Assembly (NCBI GenBank): GCA_964470615.1
Contig: CAYYDH010000004.1
Span: 1-27,536 of the forward strand
DNA length: 27,536 nucleotides
DNA from: CAYYDH01 sp964470615
GTDB taxonomy: Bacteria > Patescibacteriota > Minisyncoccia > Minisyncoccales > GWA2-38-27
Reading direction: 5' to 3'
Positions 1 through 6,752 of the stretch are shown one piece after another. The translations under genes and the position numbers were made by a program. The stretch's first letter is position 1; each line of letters begins with the position of its first letter. Under the pieces are notes generated by a model. It worked only from the letters and a program-made list of their open reading frames with translations, searched no databases and had not been told where the DNA came from.

Positions 1-160
1 CGAGGGGAAATACGAGAATAAGAATATTTTGATTATTAGTCACGGAGACCCTTTGTGGTTTTTAGCCGGAATAATTAAAGGGTTAGAGATTAATGATAAG
101 TTTTTGTCAGAAAAACACACAGATCTATACCCTGACGTTGGCCAACTAATAATTCCCTGA
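1..160 (+). CDS. C-terminal end of a histidine phosphatase-like protein (partial)
   Basis: An open frame enters from the left edge (first full codon at base 2) and ends at TGA 158-160, giving 52 residues. It contains ILIISHGDPLWFL, which resembles the second catalytic-histidine strand of the histidine phosphatase (phosphoglycerate mutase-like) superfamily, followed by a short helix and a YPDVGQL tail. It ends one base before the ileS start, so the two genes are probably co-transcribed. From memory, some Parcubacterial IleS proteins carry an inserted histidine phosphatase-like domain with a similar ending; here the domain is separate and upstream. The N-terminal RHG motif lies outside the window, so enzyme activity and substrate cannot be judged. 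Confidence 0.55.
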   Translation, partial: EGKYENKNILIISHGDPLWFLAGIIKGLEINDKFLSEKHTDLYPDVGQLIIP

Positions 161-161
161 T

Positions 162-1847
162 ATGCTTGATTTTCCAAAACCAGAACATAAAATACTGAAG
201 TTTTGGCAAGAGAATGGGATTTTTGAGAAATTAAGAAAGAAAAACCAAGGCAAAAAGCGCTGGTCGTTTTTAGACGGCCCGATTACTGCTAACAACCCTA
301 TGGGTGTGCATCACGCCTGGGGCAGAACCTACAAAGATTTGTTTCAGAGACAAAGGGCAATGCAAGGATATAATTTACGCTATCAGAACGGTTTTGACTG
401 CCAGGGTCTTTGGGTGGAAGTAGAAGTAGAAAAAGAGCTAGGTTTTAAGACCAAGAAAGATATTGAGAAATACGGCATAGACAGGTTTGTTGAGAAGTGC
501 AAAGAAAGAGTCAGAAAATACTCAGCAATTCAGACTCAGCAATCGATTCGGCTCGGACAGTGGATGGATTGGGATAATTCTTACTATACAATGTCAGATG
601 AGAACAATTACATGATTTGGCATTTTCTGAAAGAATGCCATAAAAAGGGATATTTATATAAAGGTAGGGATTCGGTGCCGTGGTGTCCGAGGTGCGGGAC
701 TGCTATTTCCCAGCATGAAATTCTGACCGAAGAGTATAAGCTGATAACTCACGAAGCTGTTTACTTCAAGCTGCCGGTTTCAGAAGGAGAATTTCAAGGA
801 ACAAAGATTCTTGTTTGGACCACTACTCCCTGGACAATTCCCGCCAACGTTGCTTTGGCAGTTAACCCGGAACTAGAATACGGCCTTTATGAAAGTAAAG
901 AAGAAAAGCTAATAGTAGCTAAGGAATTGGCAGGGAAGATTCTTGGCAAAGATTTTAGCTTGAAGAATTCGTTCAAAGGAAATGAGCTGAAAGGTATTAA
1001 ATACGAAGGTCCTTTTGACGATTTACCTCGTATTAGAGAAGCCAGAAAGGAAAATACTGCAACTTTCCATACAGTCGTTCTAGATGAAGACTTGGTTACG
1101 GCCGCTGAAGGAACAGGCATTGTTCATATTGCTCCTGGCGCTGGCGAGGAGGATTTTAAGTTGGGGGAAAAAGAAGGTTTATCAGTAATTGATGTAATAG
1201 ACGAGGCAGCTGTTTATCTTGACGGGATGGCTCAGTTTTCCGGTCAGAGCGCCAAAGAAAATCCAGAGATAATTATTAATTACTTGAAAGATAAGAAACC
1301 AGATTTCTTTTTCAAGGTTGAAAAATACGAACATAGGTATCCTACTTGTTGGCGCTGTAAGAAAGAATTAGTTTGGCGGGTAGTTGATGAGTGGTATATC
1401 TCAATGGATAAATTAAGAAAACCGTTGATGGATGCGGCAAAAAAGATAGAATGGATTCCTTCTTTTGGGTTGAAGCGTGAGCTGGATTGGCTGAAAAATA
1501 TGCACGACTGGTTGATATCCAAGAAACGCTATTGGGGTTTGGCTTTGCCTATCTTTGAGTGCGAGTGCGGAAACTTTGAAGTGATCGGTTCGAAAGAGGA
1601 ATTAAAAAAAAGAGCAGTTGAGGGTTGGGATAAATTCCAGGGCAATTCTCCACATCGACCTTGGGTGGATAACGTAAAAATAGAATGCTCAAAGTGCAAG
1701 AAAGTAATTTCACGCATTAAGGATGTCGGCAATCCATGGCTGGATGCAGGTATTGTTCCTTTTTCCACTTTGGTTGACCCTGAGAAAAAGAAAGTGAGCT
1801 ATCTTGCTGACAAAAAGTACTGGAAAGAATGGTTCCGGTCAAACTAA
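162..1847 (+). CDS. ileS: Isoleucyl-tRNA synthetase, N-terminal part (frame broken near 1833)
   Basis: Class I aminoacyl-tRNA synthetase that charges tRNA-Ile in the cytoplasm. This frame gives the first 561 residues: a HIGH-type motif (HHAWG, residues 50-54), a CPRC zinc knuckle (175-178), the editing-domain motif WTTTPWTIPAN (219-229), GTGIVHIAPGAGEEDF (317-332), a CWRC knuckle (396-399) and the ISKKRYWG stretch (452-459). It runs into a premature TAA at 1845 just where KEWFP should continue into ESFPGQFKNWFYS, which is found in the -1 frame (next entry). Joined, the two parts make about 965 residues, a normal IleS length. There is no SD; the start follows the upstream stop by one base. Either a sequencing or assembly error or a real single-base deletion explains the break. 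Confidence 0.93.
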   Translation: MLDFPKPEHKILKFWQENGIFEKLRKKNQGKKRWSFLDGPITANNPMGVHHAWGRTYKDLFQRQRAMQGYNLRYQNGFDCQGLWVEVEVEKELGFKTKKDIEKYGIDRFVEKCKERVRKYSAIQTQQSIRLGQWMDWDNSYYTMSDENNYMIWHFLKECHKKGYLYKGRDSVPWCPRCGTAISQHEILTEEYKLITHEAVYFKLPVSEGEFQGTKILVWTTTPWTIPANVALAVNPELEYGLYESKEEKLIVAKELAGKILGKDFSLKNSFKGNELKGIKYEGPFDDLPRIREARKENTATFHTVVLDEDLVTAAEGTGIVHIAPGAGEEDFKLGEKEGLSVIDVIDEAAVYLDGMAQFSGQSAKENPEIIINYLKDKKPDFFFKVEKYEHRYPTCWRCKKELVWRVVDEWYISMDKLRKPLMDAAKKIEWIPSFGLKRELDWLKNMHDWLISKKRYWGLALPIFECECGNFEVIGSKEELKKRAVEGWDKFQGNSPHRPWVDNVKIECSKCKKVISRIKDVGNPWLDAGIVPFSTLVDPEKKKVSYLADKKYWKEWFRSN

Positions 1848-3058
1848 TTTCCGAATCATTCCCTGGCCAGTTTAAAAACTGGTTCTATTCCCTTATTGTA
1901 ATGAGCACGGTGTTGGAAGGGAGAGGGCCGACTGAAACGGTTTTCGGCTATGCTACGGTTCACGATGAAAACGATGAAGAGATGCATAAGTCCAAAGGAA
2001 ATGCCATTTGGTTTGATGATGCGGTAGAAAAGATAGGAGCTGATCCGATGCGCTGGATGTATGCTAGGCAAAACCCAGTTGATAACTTAAGGTTTGGCTA
2101 TCATAATGCTGAAGAAGTAACGAGAAAGCTTCTGACGCTTTACAACGTTTATAGTTTTTTTGACACCTATGTTGCCAAAGAAGAAATTGTAGGGCTAAAG
2201 GACAAAGCAGAACCGAAAACTGTCTTGGACCAATGGATTGTTTCGCGGTTGAACAACTTGATTGCGGAAGTAACAAAAGATATTGAAGGATACAATGTTG
2301 GGACAGCAGTTCTAGCAATGGAAGATTTCTTTATTAACGATTTGTCGCTTTGGTACGTGAGAAGATCAAGAAAGAGGTTCCACGAAGACAGCGAAGGTAG
2401 GCCAGAGGCTGTGCAGGCACTCTATTGCTTGCTTGTAAATCTGACAAAACTGATAGCCCCGATAATGCCGTTTTTTGCTGAAGAAATGTATCAGAATTTA
2501 AAGACGGGAGAAATGCCAGAATCAGTGCATCTTTGCGATTGGCCTAAAGCCGATAAAAAACTAATAGATAAAAAGCTGGAAGAAAAGATGGCGCAAGTAA
2601 GGGATATCGTTGCTTTGGCTTTAGCTGTCAGAGCAGCTTCAGAGATAAAGATTCGCTATCCGTTGCAGGAGCTTAAAATAAAGAACACAGAACTTAAAAA
2701 GGAAAAAGAGCTCTTAGGGCTGGTTAAGGAAGAAGTAAATGTAAAAGAAATAAGTTGCGATAGTACTATTGAAAAAGAAATAGAGCTGAATACGGAAGTG
2801 ACAAAAGAATTAGAAAAAGAAGGGATAATAAGAGATTTCGTCCGGAATGTAAAAGATCTGCGGAAGAAAAAAGGATTAACCCCGAAAGACAAAATCATGG
2901 TTTATTCTACCTTTACAGATTTTTCAGATAAAGAATCCCTTTTGAAGGAGGTGGGGGCAGAAGGTGTAGAAATAAAAAAGGAAAATGAAATGGGGGCTGA
3001 AAAGCAAGAAATCAAGCTAGGTAAAGAGAAACATTATATTGAAATTTATAAAAAATAA
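1829..3058 (+). CDS. ileS: Isoleucyl-tRNA synthetase, C-terminal part (same gene, shifted frame)
   Basis: This frame continues IleS from about base 1833. It has ESFPGQFKNWFYS (residues 9-21), the KMSKS-loop variant HKSKGN (53-58), the helical anticodon-binding domain (roughly 115-280) and a C-terminal region rich in Lys and Glu ending in a KDLRKKKGLTPKDKI stretch, as in the long IleS2-like enzymes. The annotated ATG at 1829 is probably not a true start: it lies inside the sequence coding for KEW of the first part. Alone the fragment lacks the HIGH motif and the editing domain and could not charge tRNA. It ends at TAA 3056-3058, directly abutting the next ATG. Confidence 0.9.
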   Translation: MVPVKLISESFPGQFKNWFYSLIVMSTVLEGRGPTETVFGYATVHDENDEEMHKSKGNAIWFDDAVEKIGADPMRWMYARQNPVDNLRFGYHNAEEVTRKLLTLYNVYSFFDTYVAKEEIVGLKDKAEPKTVLDQWIVSRLNNLIAEVTKDIEGYNVGTAVLAMEDFFINDLSLWYVRRSRKRFHEDSEGRPEAVQALYCLLVNLTKLIAPIMPFFAEEMYQNLKTGEMPESVHLCDWPKADKKLIDKKLEEKMAQVRDIVALALAVRAASEIKIRYPLQELKIKNTELKKEKELLGLVKEEVNVKEISCDSTIEKEIELNTEVTKELEKEGIIRDFVRNVKDLRKKKGLTPKDKIMVYSTFTDFSDKESLLKEVGAEGVEIKKENEMGAEKQEIKLGKEKHYIEIYKK

Positions 3059-3355
3059 ATGGGCATTTTTGATAAAAAACAATCTTTTTCGCGACAAGAA
3101 CTGAAAAATGTTTTTCGGCGCGACAGCGGGGTTATACCCAAAACCGGAGGAAGGAAGTTTTTCGAAGCTCAAAGAACAAAGCTGTCGCAGGATTCCTTCA
3201 GCAGAAAATACGGCAGTGAGATTTCCAAGCAGGATTACAGACGAGCTGTCCGCGATCTAGGCATGGCAAAGAGAAAGACTACTGATCGCAGACAAAGAAG
3301 AGAGATAGAACGAAGGGTAAATTATCTCAAGAGGGTAGGAGGAATAAAGCAATAA
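3059..3355 (+). CDS. Small basic protein of unknown function (98 aa)
   Basis: The ATG directly follows the ileS stop, and the TAA overlaps the recO start by one base, so it is translated within the ileS-recO operon. The protein is highly charged, with many Arg and Lys (KRKTTDRRQRREIERRV, about residues 71-87) and aromatic positions spread through the first half. There is no signal peptide, membrane segment or cysteine. The C-terminal third looks like a basic amphipathic helix that could bind RNA or DNA. I have a weak impression of a similar short protein in other Parcubacteria but recognise no named family. Location between an aminoacyl-tRNA synthetase and a recombination gene is suggestive only. 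Confidence 0.75.
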   Translation: MGIFDKKQSFSRQELKNVFRRDSGVIPKTGGRKFFEAQRTKLSQDSFSRKYGSEISKQDYRRAVRDLGMAKRKTTDRRQRREIERRVNYLKRVGGIKQ

Positions 3356-4074
3356 TGGCTATCCATTACAGAACGCTCGGCCTTATTCTAGGAAAAACTG
3401 ATCGGGGCGAGGCTGACCAGGTTTTAAGGGTTTACACAAAAGATTTCGGCAAACTGGATATTTCAGCCAAAGCCATAAGAAAGATTACTTCAAAATTAAG
3501 ATCAGGGGCAGATCTTTTTTATTCATCTGAGGTTGAGTTTATCCAGGGGAAAAGACAAAAGACCTTGACTGATGCCGTAGCAGTAGATAAGTTTGGCAAC
3601 ATAAGGAAAGATTTAGACAAGTTGAAAGTCGCCAGTCAGATTGCTGAAACTTTTGATGACTTGGTTCATGGCCAGGAAAAAGATGGAGAGCTTTTTAATT
3701 TGTTAAACGAAGTCTTCAATAAACTGAATGATTGCCGAGAATCAATCGTCAGTTTAATTTATTATTACTTTTTCTGGAATTTGTTCTTTTTGTTAGGATA
3801 CCAAGTTGATCTGTACAACTGCGTCATTTGTCAGGGTAAATTGTTTCCTTCCGAGCTTTACTTTAGCGTTGAAGACGGAGGAATAGTCTGCGGGGCCTGT
3901 CTCAATAAAGCAGCCAAATGCGGAACAATTACAGCTGACGTTATTAAGATCATCCGTCTTTTTATCAGAAAAGATTGGGAGACCTTAGAAAAGCTGAAAA
4001 TAGAAAAAGAGTACCTTGATTCTTTGAAGCTGATTGCTGAAAACTGCCTTTCTTACTACAAAAAGGCAGAATAG
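3355..4074 (+). CDS. recO: DNA repair protein RecO
   Basis: RecO helps RecR load RecA onto SSB-coated single-stranded DNA in gap repair. The 239-residue protein has the typical N-terminal OB-fold opening YRTLGLILGKTDRGEADQVL (residues 5-24), an FGKLDISAKAIRK segment, a helical middle and a C-terminal four-cysteine zinc site (Cys156, Cys159, Cys179, Cys182). Length matches the family. The start overlaps the preceding stop by one base (TAATG); AGGAGG at 3337-3342, inside the upstream coding sequence, is 12 bases ahead and may help initiation. No recF or recR is visible here. Confidence 0.93.
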   Translation: MAIHYRTLGLILGKTDRGEADQVLRVYTKDFGKLDISAKAIRKITSKLRSGADLFYSSEVEFIQGKRQKTLTDAVAVDKFGNIRKDLDKLKVASQIAETFDDLVHGQEKDGELFNLLNEVFNKLNDCRESIVSLIYYYFFWNLFFLLGYQVDLYNCVICQGKLFPSELYFSVEDGGIVCGACLNKAAKCGTITADVIKIIRLFIRKDWETLEKLKIEKEYLDSLKLIAENCLSYYKKAE

Positions 4075-4076
4075 TT

Positions 4077-4085
4077 TGCTATAAT
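4077..4085 (+). promoter_or_regulatory. Extended -10 promoter for the DUF11-like gene
   Basis: TGCTATAAT is a perfect extended -10 box (TGn plus TATAAT). No good -35 is present, as is usual for extended -10 promoters. The box ends 14 bases before the ATG at 4100, so the predicted mRNA leader is only about 8 bases and has no SD. The same nine bases occur ahead of pth (27293-27301, - strand). Confidence 0.65.
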
Positions 4086-4099
4086 ATTAAAACAAAGTT

Positions 4100-5782
4100 A
4101 TGCGGAAGATAGTAATCATATTTGTAGTTTTAGCCGTAATCATCGGCGCTTTTGGCTATTGGTATTGGCAGAAGAACGACTATTCAAAAGAAGTTTTGAA
4201 GCTGGAGATTTTAGGACCATCTGAAGCGTCTCTTTCCCAAGAGGTGGAATACACCGTAGTTTATAAAAATAACGGGAATATCACTCTTGAAGAGCCGCGT
4301 CTTATTTTCGAGTTTCCGGAAAAAACCTTGTTGCCAGAAGGAACATCCAATCGGCAGGAATTAACCAGTGAACAGCTGGGCGGGGATATTTACCCTGGCC
4401 AGGAAAGGACATTTAAGTTTAAAGGAAGGGTTTTCGGTGCAGAGAACGAGATAGAAACCGCCAAGGTTTGGTTAAGCTACCGGCCGAAGAACCTAAAAGC
4501 AAGATATGATTCTTCTACTACTTTTAACCTTAGAATCGGCTCGGTTCCTTTAAGCTTTGACTTTGACCTTCCTTCTAAAATTGAAGCAGATAAGGATTTT
4601 AAGTTTTCCTTGAACTATTTTTCCAGCTTGGATTTTCCTTTAACCAATATCGGGATAAAAATAGAATACCCGCAGGATTTTGAGTATATAAGCAGTAATC
4701 CGAAATCCTTGGGGAAGAACGAGTGGGAAACGCCTATTTTAAACAAAGCCGAAGGCGGCAGGATTGAAATATCAGGAAGATTAAGGGGAGAAATTAAGGA
4801 CCAAAAAATGTTTATTGCGACCTTAGGAGTTTGGCGAAACGATGACTTTATAACCCTTAAAGAAATTGCCAAGGGGGTGGAAATAATGATGCCCGGCTTG
4901 AATGTTTTCCAGACGATAAACGGGGGTGAAAGCTATTCGGCCAATGCTGGAGAAGTTTTGCATTACGAGATAATTTTTCAGAATATCGGCCGGGAGCCTT
5001 TTTCCGATTTATTCTTAGTGGTCAGATTACAGGGAGACGCTTTTGATTACGACAGCTTGGAAACAGACTCTGGACAGTTCAATAAAGAAGAAAAGACCAT
5101 AATTTGGGACAAGAGAAAAGTTTCAAGGCTGGCATTTTTGGATCAGGGCGAAGAAGGCAAGGTAGAGTTTTGGATAAATATAAAAGATGATTTGGGAGCT
5201 GGTCCGTCAGCTGAAAATCTTTCAGTAAAAAACACTATTCTGCTTTCTAAGATAACTCAGGAATTTGTTACAAAGATAAACTCCAAGCTGGAGGTTTCTC
5301 AGGCCGGATACTTTAACGATGAGATTTTTGGTAACTCCGGACCCTTTCCTTCAAAAATGGGTGAAACCACGACTTATACCATAACCTGGCAAGCCAAGAA
5401 TTATTATAATGATTTGAGGAACGCAAAAGTAAGGGCCTTCTTGCCGTCAAATGTTTCCCTAACCGGAAAGATATATCCGGAAAGTGAAGTTTCAAAATTC
5501 TCTTTTGATAGCCGAAGCAGAGAAATCATTTGGGCGATTAAAGACGGCGACATGATGGAAGCTGGCACAGGCGTTTCAAGCGCGCCGCCGATTATCGCCT
5601 TCCAAGTTGCCTTGACTCCGACTTCAGGTCAAAAAGGAATGGTTGCGCCGATAATAGGTGAAGCAAGATTTGTTGGGGAGGATCAATGGGCAGAAAAAAT
5701 AGTTGAAAAAAGAGCGCCGGCAATCAATACTACTTTGCCCGATGACCAAAACATCCAAGACCACAGCGGCATAGTCCAATAG
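4100..5782 (+). CDS. Membrane-anchored DUF11/CARDB-like repeat protein
   Basis: A 560-residue protein with one N-terminal hydrophobic segment (about residues 4-23), which is either an uncleaved signal anchor or a signal peptide, followed by a long outward-facing part. That part is made of beta-rich repeats of DUF11/CARDB type: EVEYTVVYKNNGN (about 48-60), GEVLHYEIIFQNIGREP (about 285-301) and GETTTYTITWQAKN (about 420-433), each followed by predicted strands. No lipobox, cell-wall sorting motif or second membrane segment is visible. The likely role is a surface or periplasm-like structural or adhesion protein; no enzymatic motif is seen. It has its own extended -10 promoter and is followed by a strong terminator, so it can be expressed apart from recO. 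Confidence 0.75.
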   Translation: MRKIVIIFVVLAVIIGAFGYWYWQKNDYSKEVLKLEILGPSEASLSQEVEYTVVYKNNGNITLEEPRLIFEFPEKTLLPEGTSNRQELTSEQLGGDIYPGQERTFKFKGRVFGAENEIETAKVWLSYRPKNLKARYDSSTTFNLRIGSVPLSFDFDLPSKIEADKDFKFSLNYFSSLDFPLTNIGIKIEYPQDFEYISSNPKSLGKNEWETPILNKAEGGRIEISGRLRGEIKDQKMFIATLGVWRNDDFITLKEIAKGVEIMMPGLNVFQTINGGESYSANAGEVLHYEIIFQNIGREPFSDLFLVVRLQGDAFDYDSLETDSGQFNKEEKTIIWDKRKVSRLAFLDQGEEGKVEFWINIKDDLGAGPSAENLSVKNTILLSKITQEFVTKINSKLEVSQAGYFNDEIFGNSGPFPSKMGETTTYTITWQAKNYYNDLRNAKVRAFLPSNVSLTGKIYPESEVSKFSFDSRSREIIWAIKDGDMMEAGTGVSSAPPIIAFQVALTPTSGQKGMVAPIIGEARFVGEDQWAEKIVEKRAPAINTTLPDDQNIQDHSGIVQ

Positions 5783-5808
5783 GCGTAGATTTTTAATACA
5801 TACTTTTT

Positions 5809-5836
5809 AAACCCTGTTTTTAGCAGGGTTTTTATT
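5809..5836 (+). terminator. Rho-independent terminator after the DUF11-like gene
   Basis: AAACCCTG (5809-5816) pairs with CAGGGTTT (5824-5831) around a 7-base loop, followed by a T-rich run to 5836. It separates the ileS-recO-DUF11 group from the next unit. Confidence 0.88.
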
Positions 5837-5840
5837 TAAA

Positions 5841-5871
5841 TTGACAGAAACCTGGAGTAGGGTAGTATAAA
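5841..5871 (+). promoter_or_regulatory. Sigma-70-type promoter for the 255-aa orphan
   Basis: A perfect -35 TTGACA at 5841-5846 is followed by TAGTAT (5863-5868, spacer 16) overlapping TATAAA (5866-5871, spacer 19). It starts only a few bases after the preceding terminator, so the next gene is an independent transcription unit with a leader of roughly 35 bases. Confidence 0.75.
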
Positions 5872-5896
5872 AAAGCTTATAGCACCTTTACACTTT

Positions 5897-5904
5897 GGAA
5901 GGAG
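5897..5904 (+). promoter_or_regulatory. Strong Shine-Dalgarno site of the 255-aa orphan
   Basis: GGAAGGAG lies 7 bases before the ATG at 5912. It stands out because nearly all operon genes in this window start without any SD. It fixes the start at 5912 rather than the second ATG at 5921. Confidence 0.8.
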
Positions 5905-5911
5905 TCAAGAC

Positions 5912-6679
5912 ATGAAAGGCATGGATGTTACCAGCATTACTGAGCGCGAAAATAGTGCCCACGTTGCTTTTTTCGGAAGAATATTCAATCTAGATGTGTT
6001 TCGTTTTTTCCTCGGCCGGGTTGATCCGGAAACCCTTTGTGAATGGTTGAGATTGGGCTTGGAGCCTCACTTCTTGCCTAGGGTTGAGATGGATAGCGAA
6101 GAAGCTTACGTAGCATTACCGGGCTGGAGAAAAAATCCAGGCCAATGGTTTCTTAAGAGAGCTAAAGGGGGAAAGCTTTCGAGCTCTGCTTCTTTGGGAA
6201 TATTCCCCTTGGATCTTGGCGGCCAGGTTGTCTTGATTGATACCCGGCCCAGGCCAATGTCAGACCAGGTTTTTGAAAAAGACAACCTGCTAGGTCCCAC
6301 TATTTGGACAATGCGCAGAAAAGAGGTTTTAGCTTCGCATCCCGGTCATTGCCTTTTTTCCCGCTTTGGCATTTCGCCAAAGGAGTGGGAACTGGTTGCT
6401 CCTGCCTTAGCTGATCGCTTGGGAGTGGAAAATGAACAGGTACGACTGGAGCGAACTCTTGAGGCTAACGTTATCCCTCAGCTGTACCTCGATATGCCTA
6501 GGAGCAGGGATTTTAAGGCAGATTCTTTCGTTATGGTGGATGAACGTCTGAGAGAAGGAGAGGAGCAACTGGCCGTTAGGGGCTCTGGGGCTGTTGGGGT
6601 CTACTTTGTCCGGCTTGGTTTGGAAACTCACTGGCTTCCTTGTGCTGTTCGCCCGATAATAGTTCTGGGCGAAGTCTAA
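5912..6679 (+). CDS. Unrecognised 255-residue orphan protein in its own transcription unit
   Basis: I recognise no family. The protein appears soluble: no signal peptide or membrane segment. It carries a repeated motif near its two ends, RLGLEPHFLP (residues 47-56) and RLGLETHWLP (234-243), suggesting an internal duplication or two matching half-sites. Between them are GWRKNPGQWFLKRAKGGKLS (71-90), a hydrophobic strand GGQVVLIDTRPRP (103-115) and SHPGHCLFSRFGISPKEWE (142-160). Tryptophans, prolines and histidines are frequent. Promoter, strong SD and terminator surround this single gene, unlike its neighbours. Translation signals and coding quality make it a convincing gene; its function is unknown. 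Confidence 0.8.
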   Translation: MKGMDVTSITERENSAHVAFFGRIFNLDVFRFFLGRVDPETLCEWLRLGLEPHFLPRVEMDSEEAYVALPGWRKNPGQWFLKRAKGGKLSSSASLGIFPLDLGGQVVLIDTRPRPMSDQVFEKDNLLGPTIWTMRRKEVLASHPGHCLFSRFGISPKEWELVAPALADRLGVENEQVRLERTLEANVIPQLYLDMPRSRDFKADSFVMVDERLREGEEQLAVRGSGAVGVYFVRLGLETHWLPCAVRPIIVLGEV

Positions 6680-6686
6680 AGTTAGG

Positions 6687-6713
6687 GGCTGGATTATCCA
6701 GCCTTTTTTATTT
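6687..6713 (+). terminator. Rho-independent terminator after the 255-aa orphan
   Basis: GGCTGGA (6687-6693) and TCCAGCC (6697-6703) form a perfect 7-bp stem with loop TTA, followed by TTTTTTATTT. It begins 7 bases after the stop codon. Confidence 0.92.
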
Positions 6714-6740
6714 GAATTTATGTTCAGAATAAGATAAGAT
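6712..6740 (+). promoter_or_regulatory. Probable promoter of the glyS-to-PAP2 operon
   Basis: TTGAAT (6712-6717) and TAAGAT (6735-6740) are spaced by 17 bases; each matches consensus at four of six positions. The -10 ends 12 bases before the glyS ATG, so the mRNA would have almost no leader, and no SD is present. It is the only convincing promoter seen ahead of the 13-gene run. Confidence 0.5.
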
Positions 6741-6752
6741 AAAAGAAAACTT

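Noticed and set aside
158..160. UGA read as glycine (code 25), which would fuse the phosphatase-like frame onward
   Set aside because: Many genes here end at TGA in ATGA overlaps with the next gene, so UGA is a stop; reading through at 158 also leads into a different frame from ileS.
1827..1847. Programmed -1 frameshift in ileS
   Set aside because: The sequence around the shift (ATGGTTCCGG) is not a slippery heptamer and I see no strong downstream hairpin or upstream SD-like stimulator; an error or mutation is simpler.
5841..6713. Phage or insertion-sequence cargo for the 255-aa orphan
   Set aside because: No transposase, integrase, flanking repeats or attachment-site-like duplication is visible around it.
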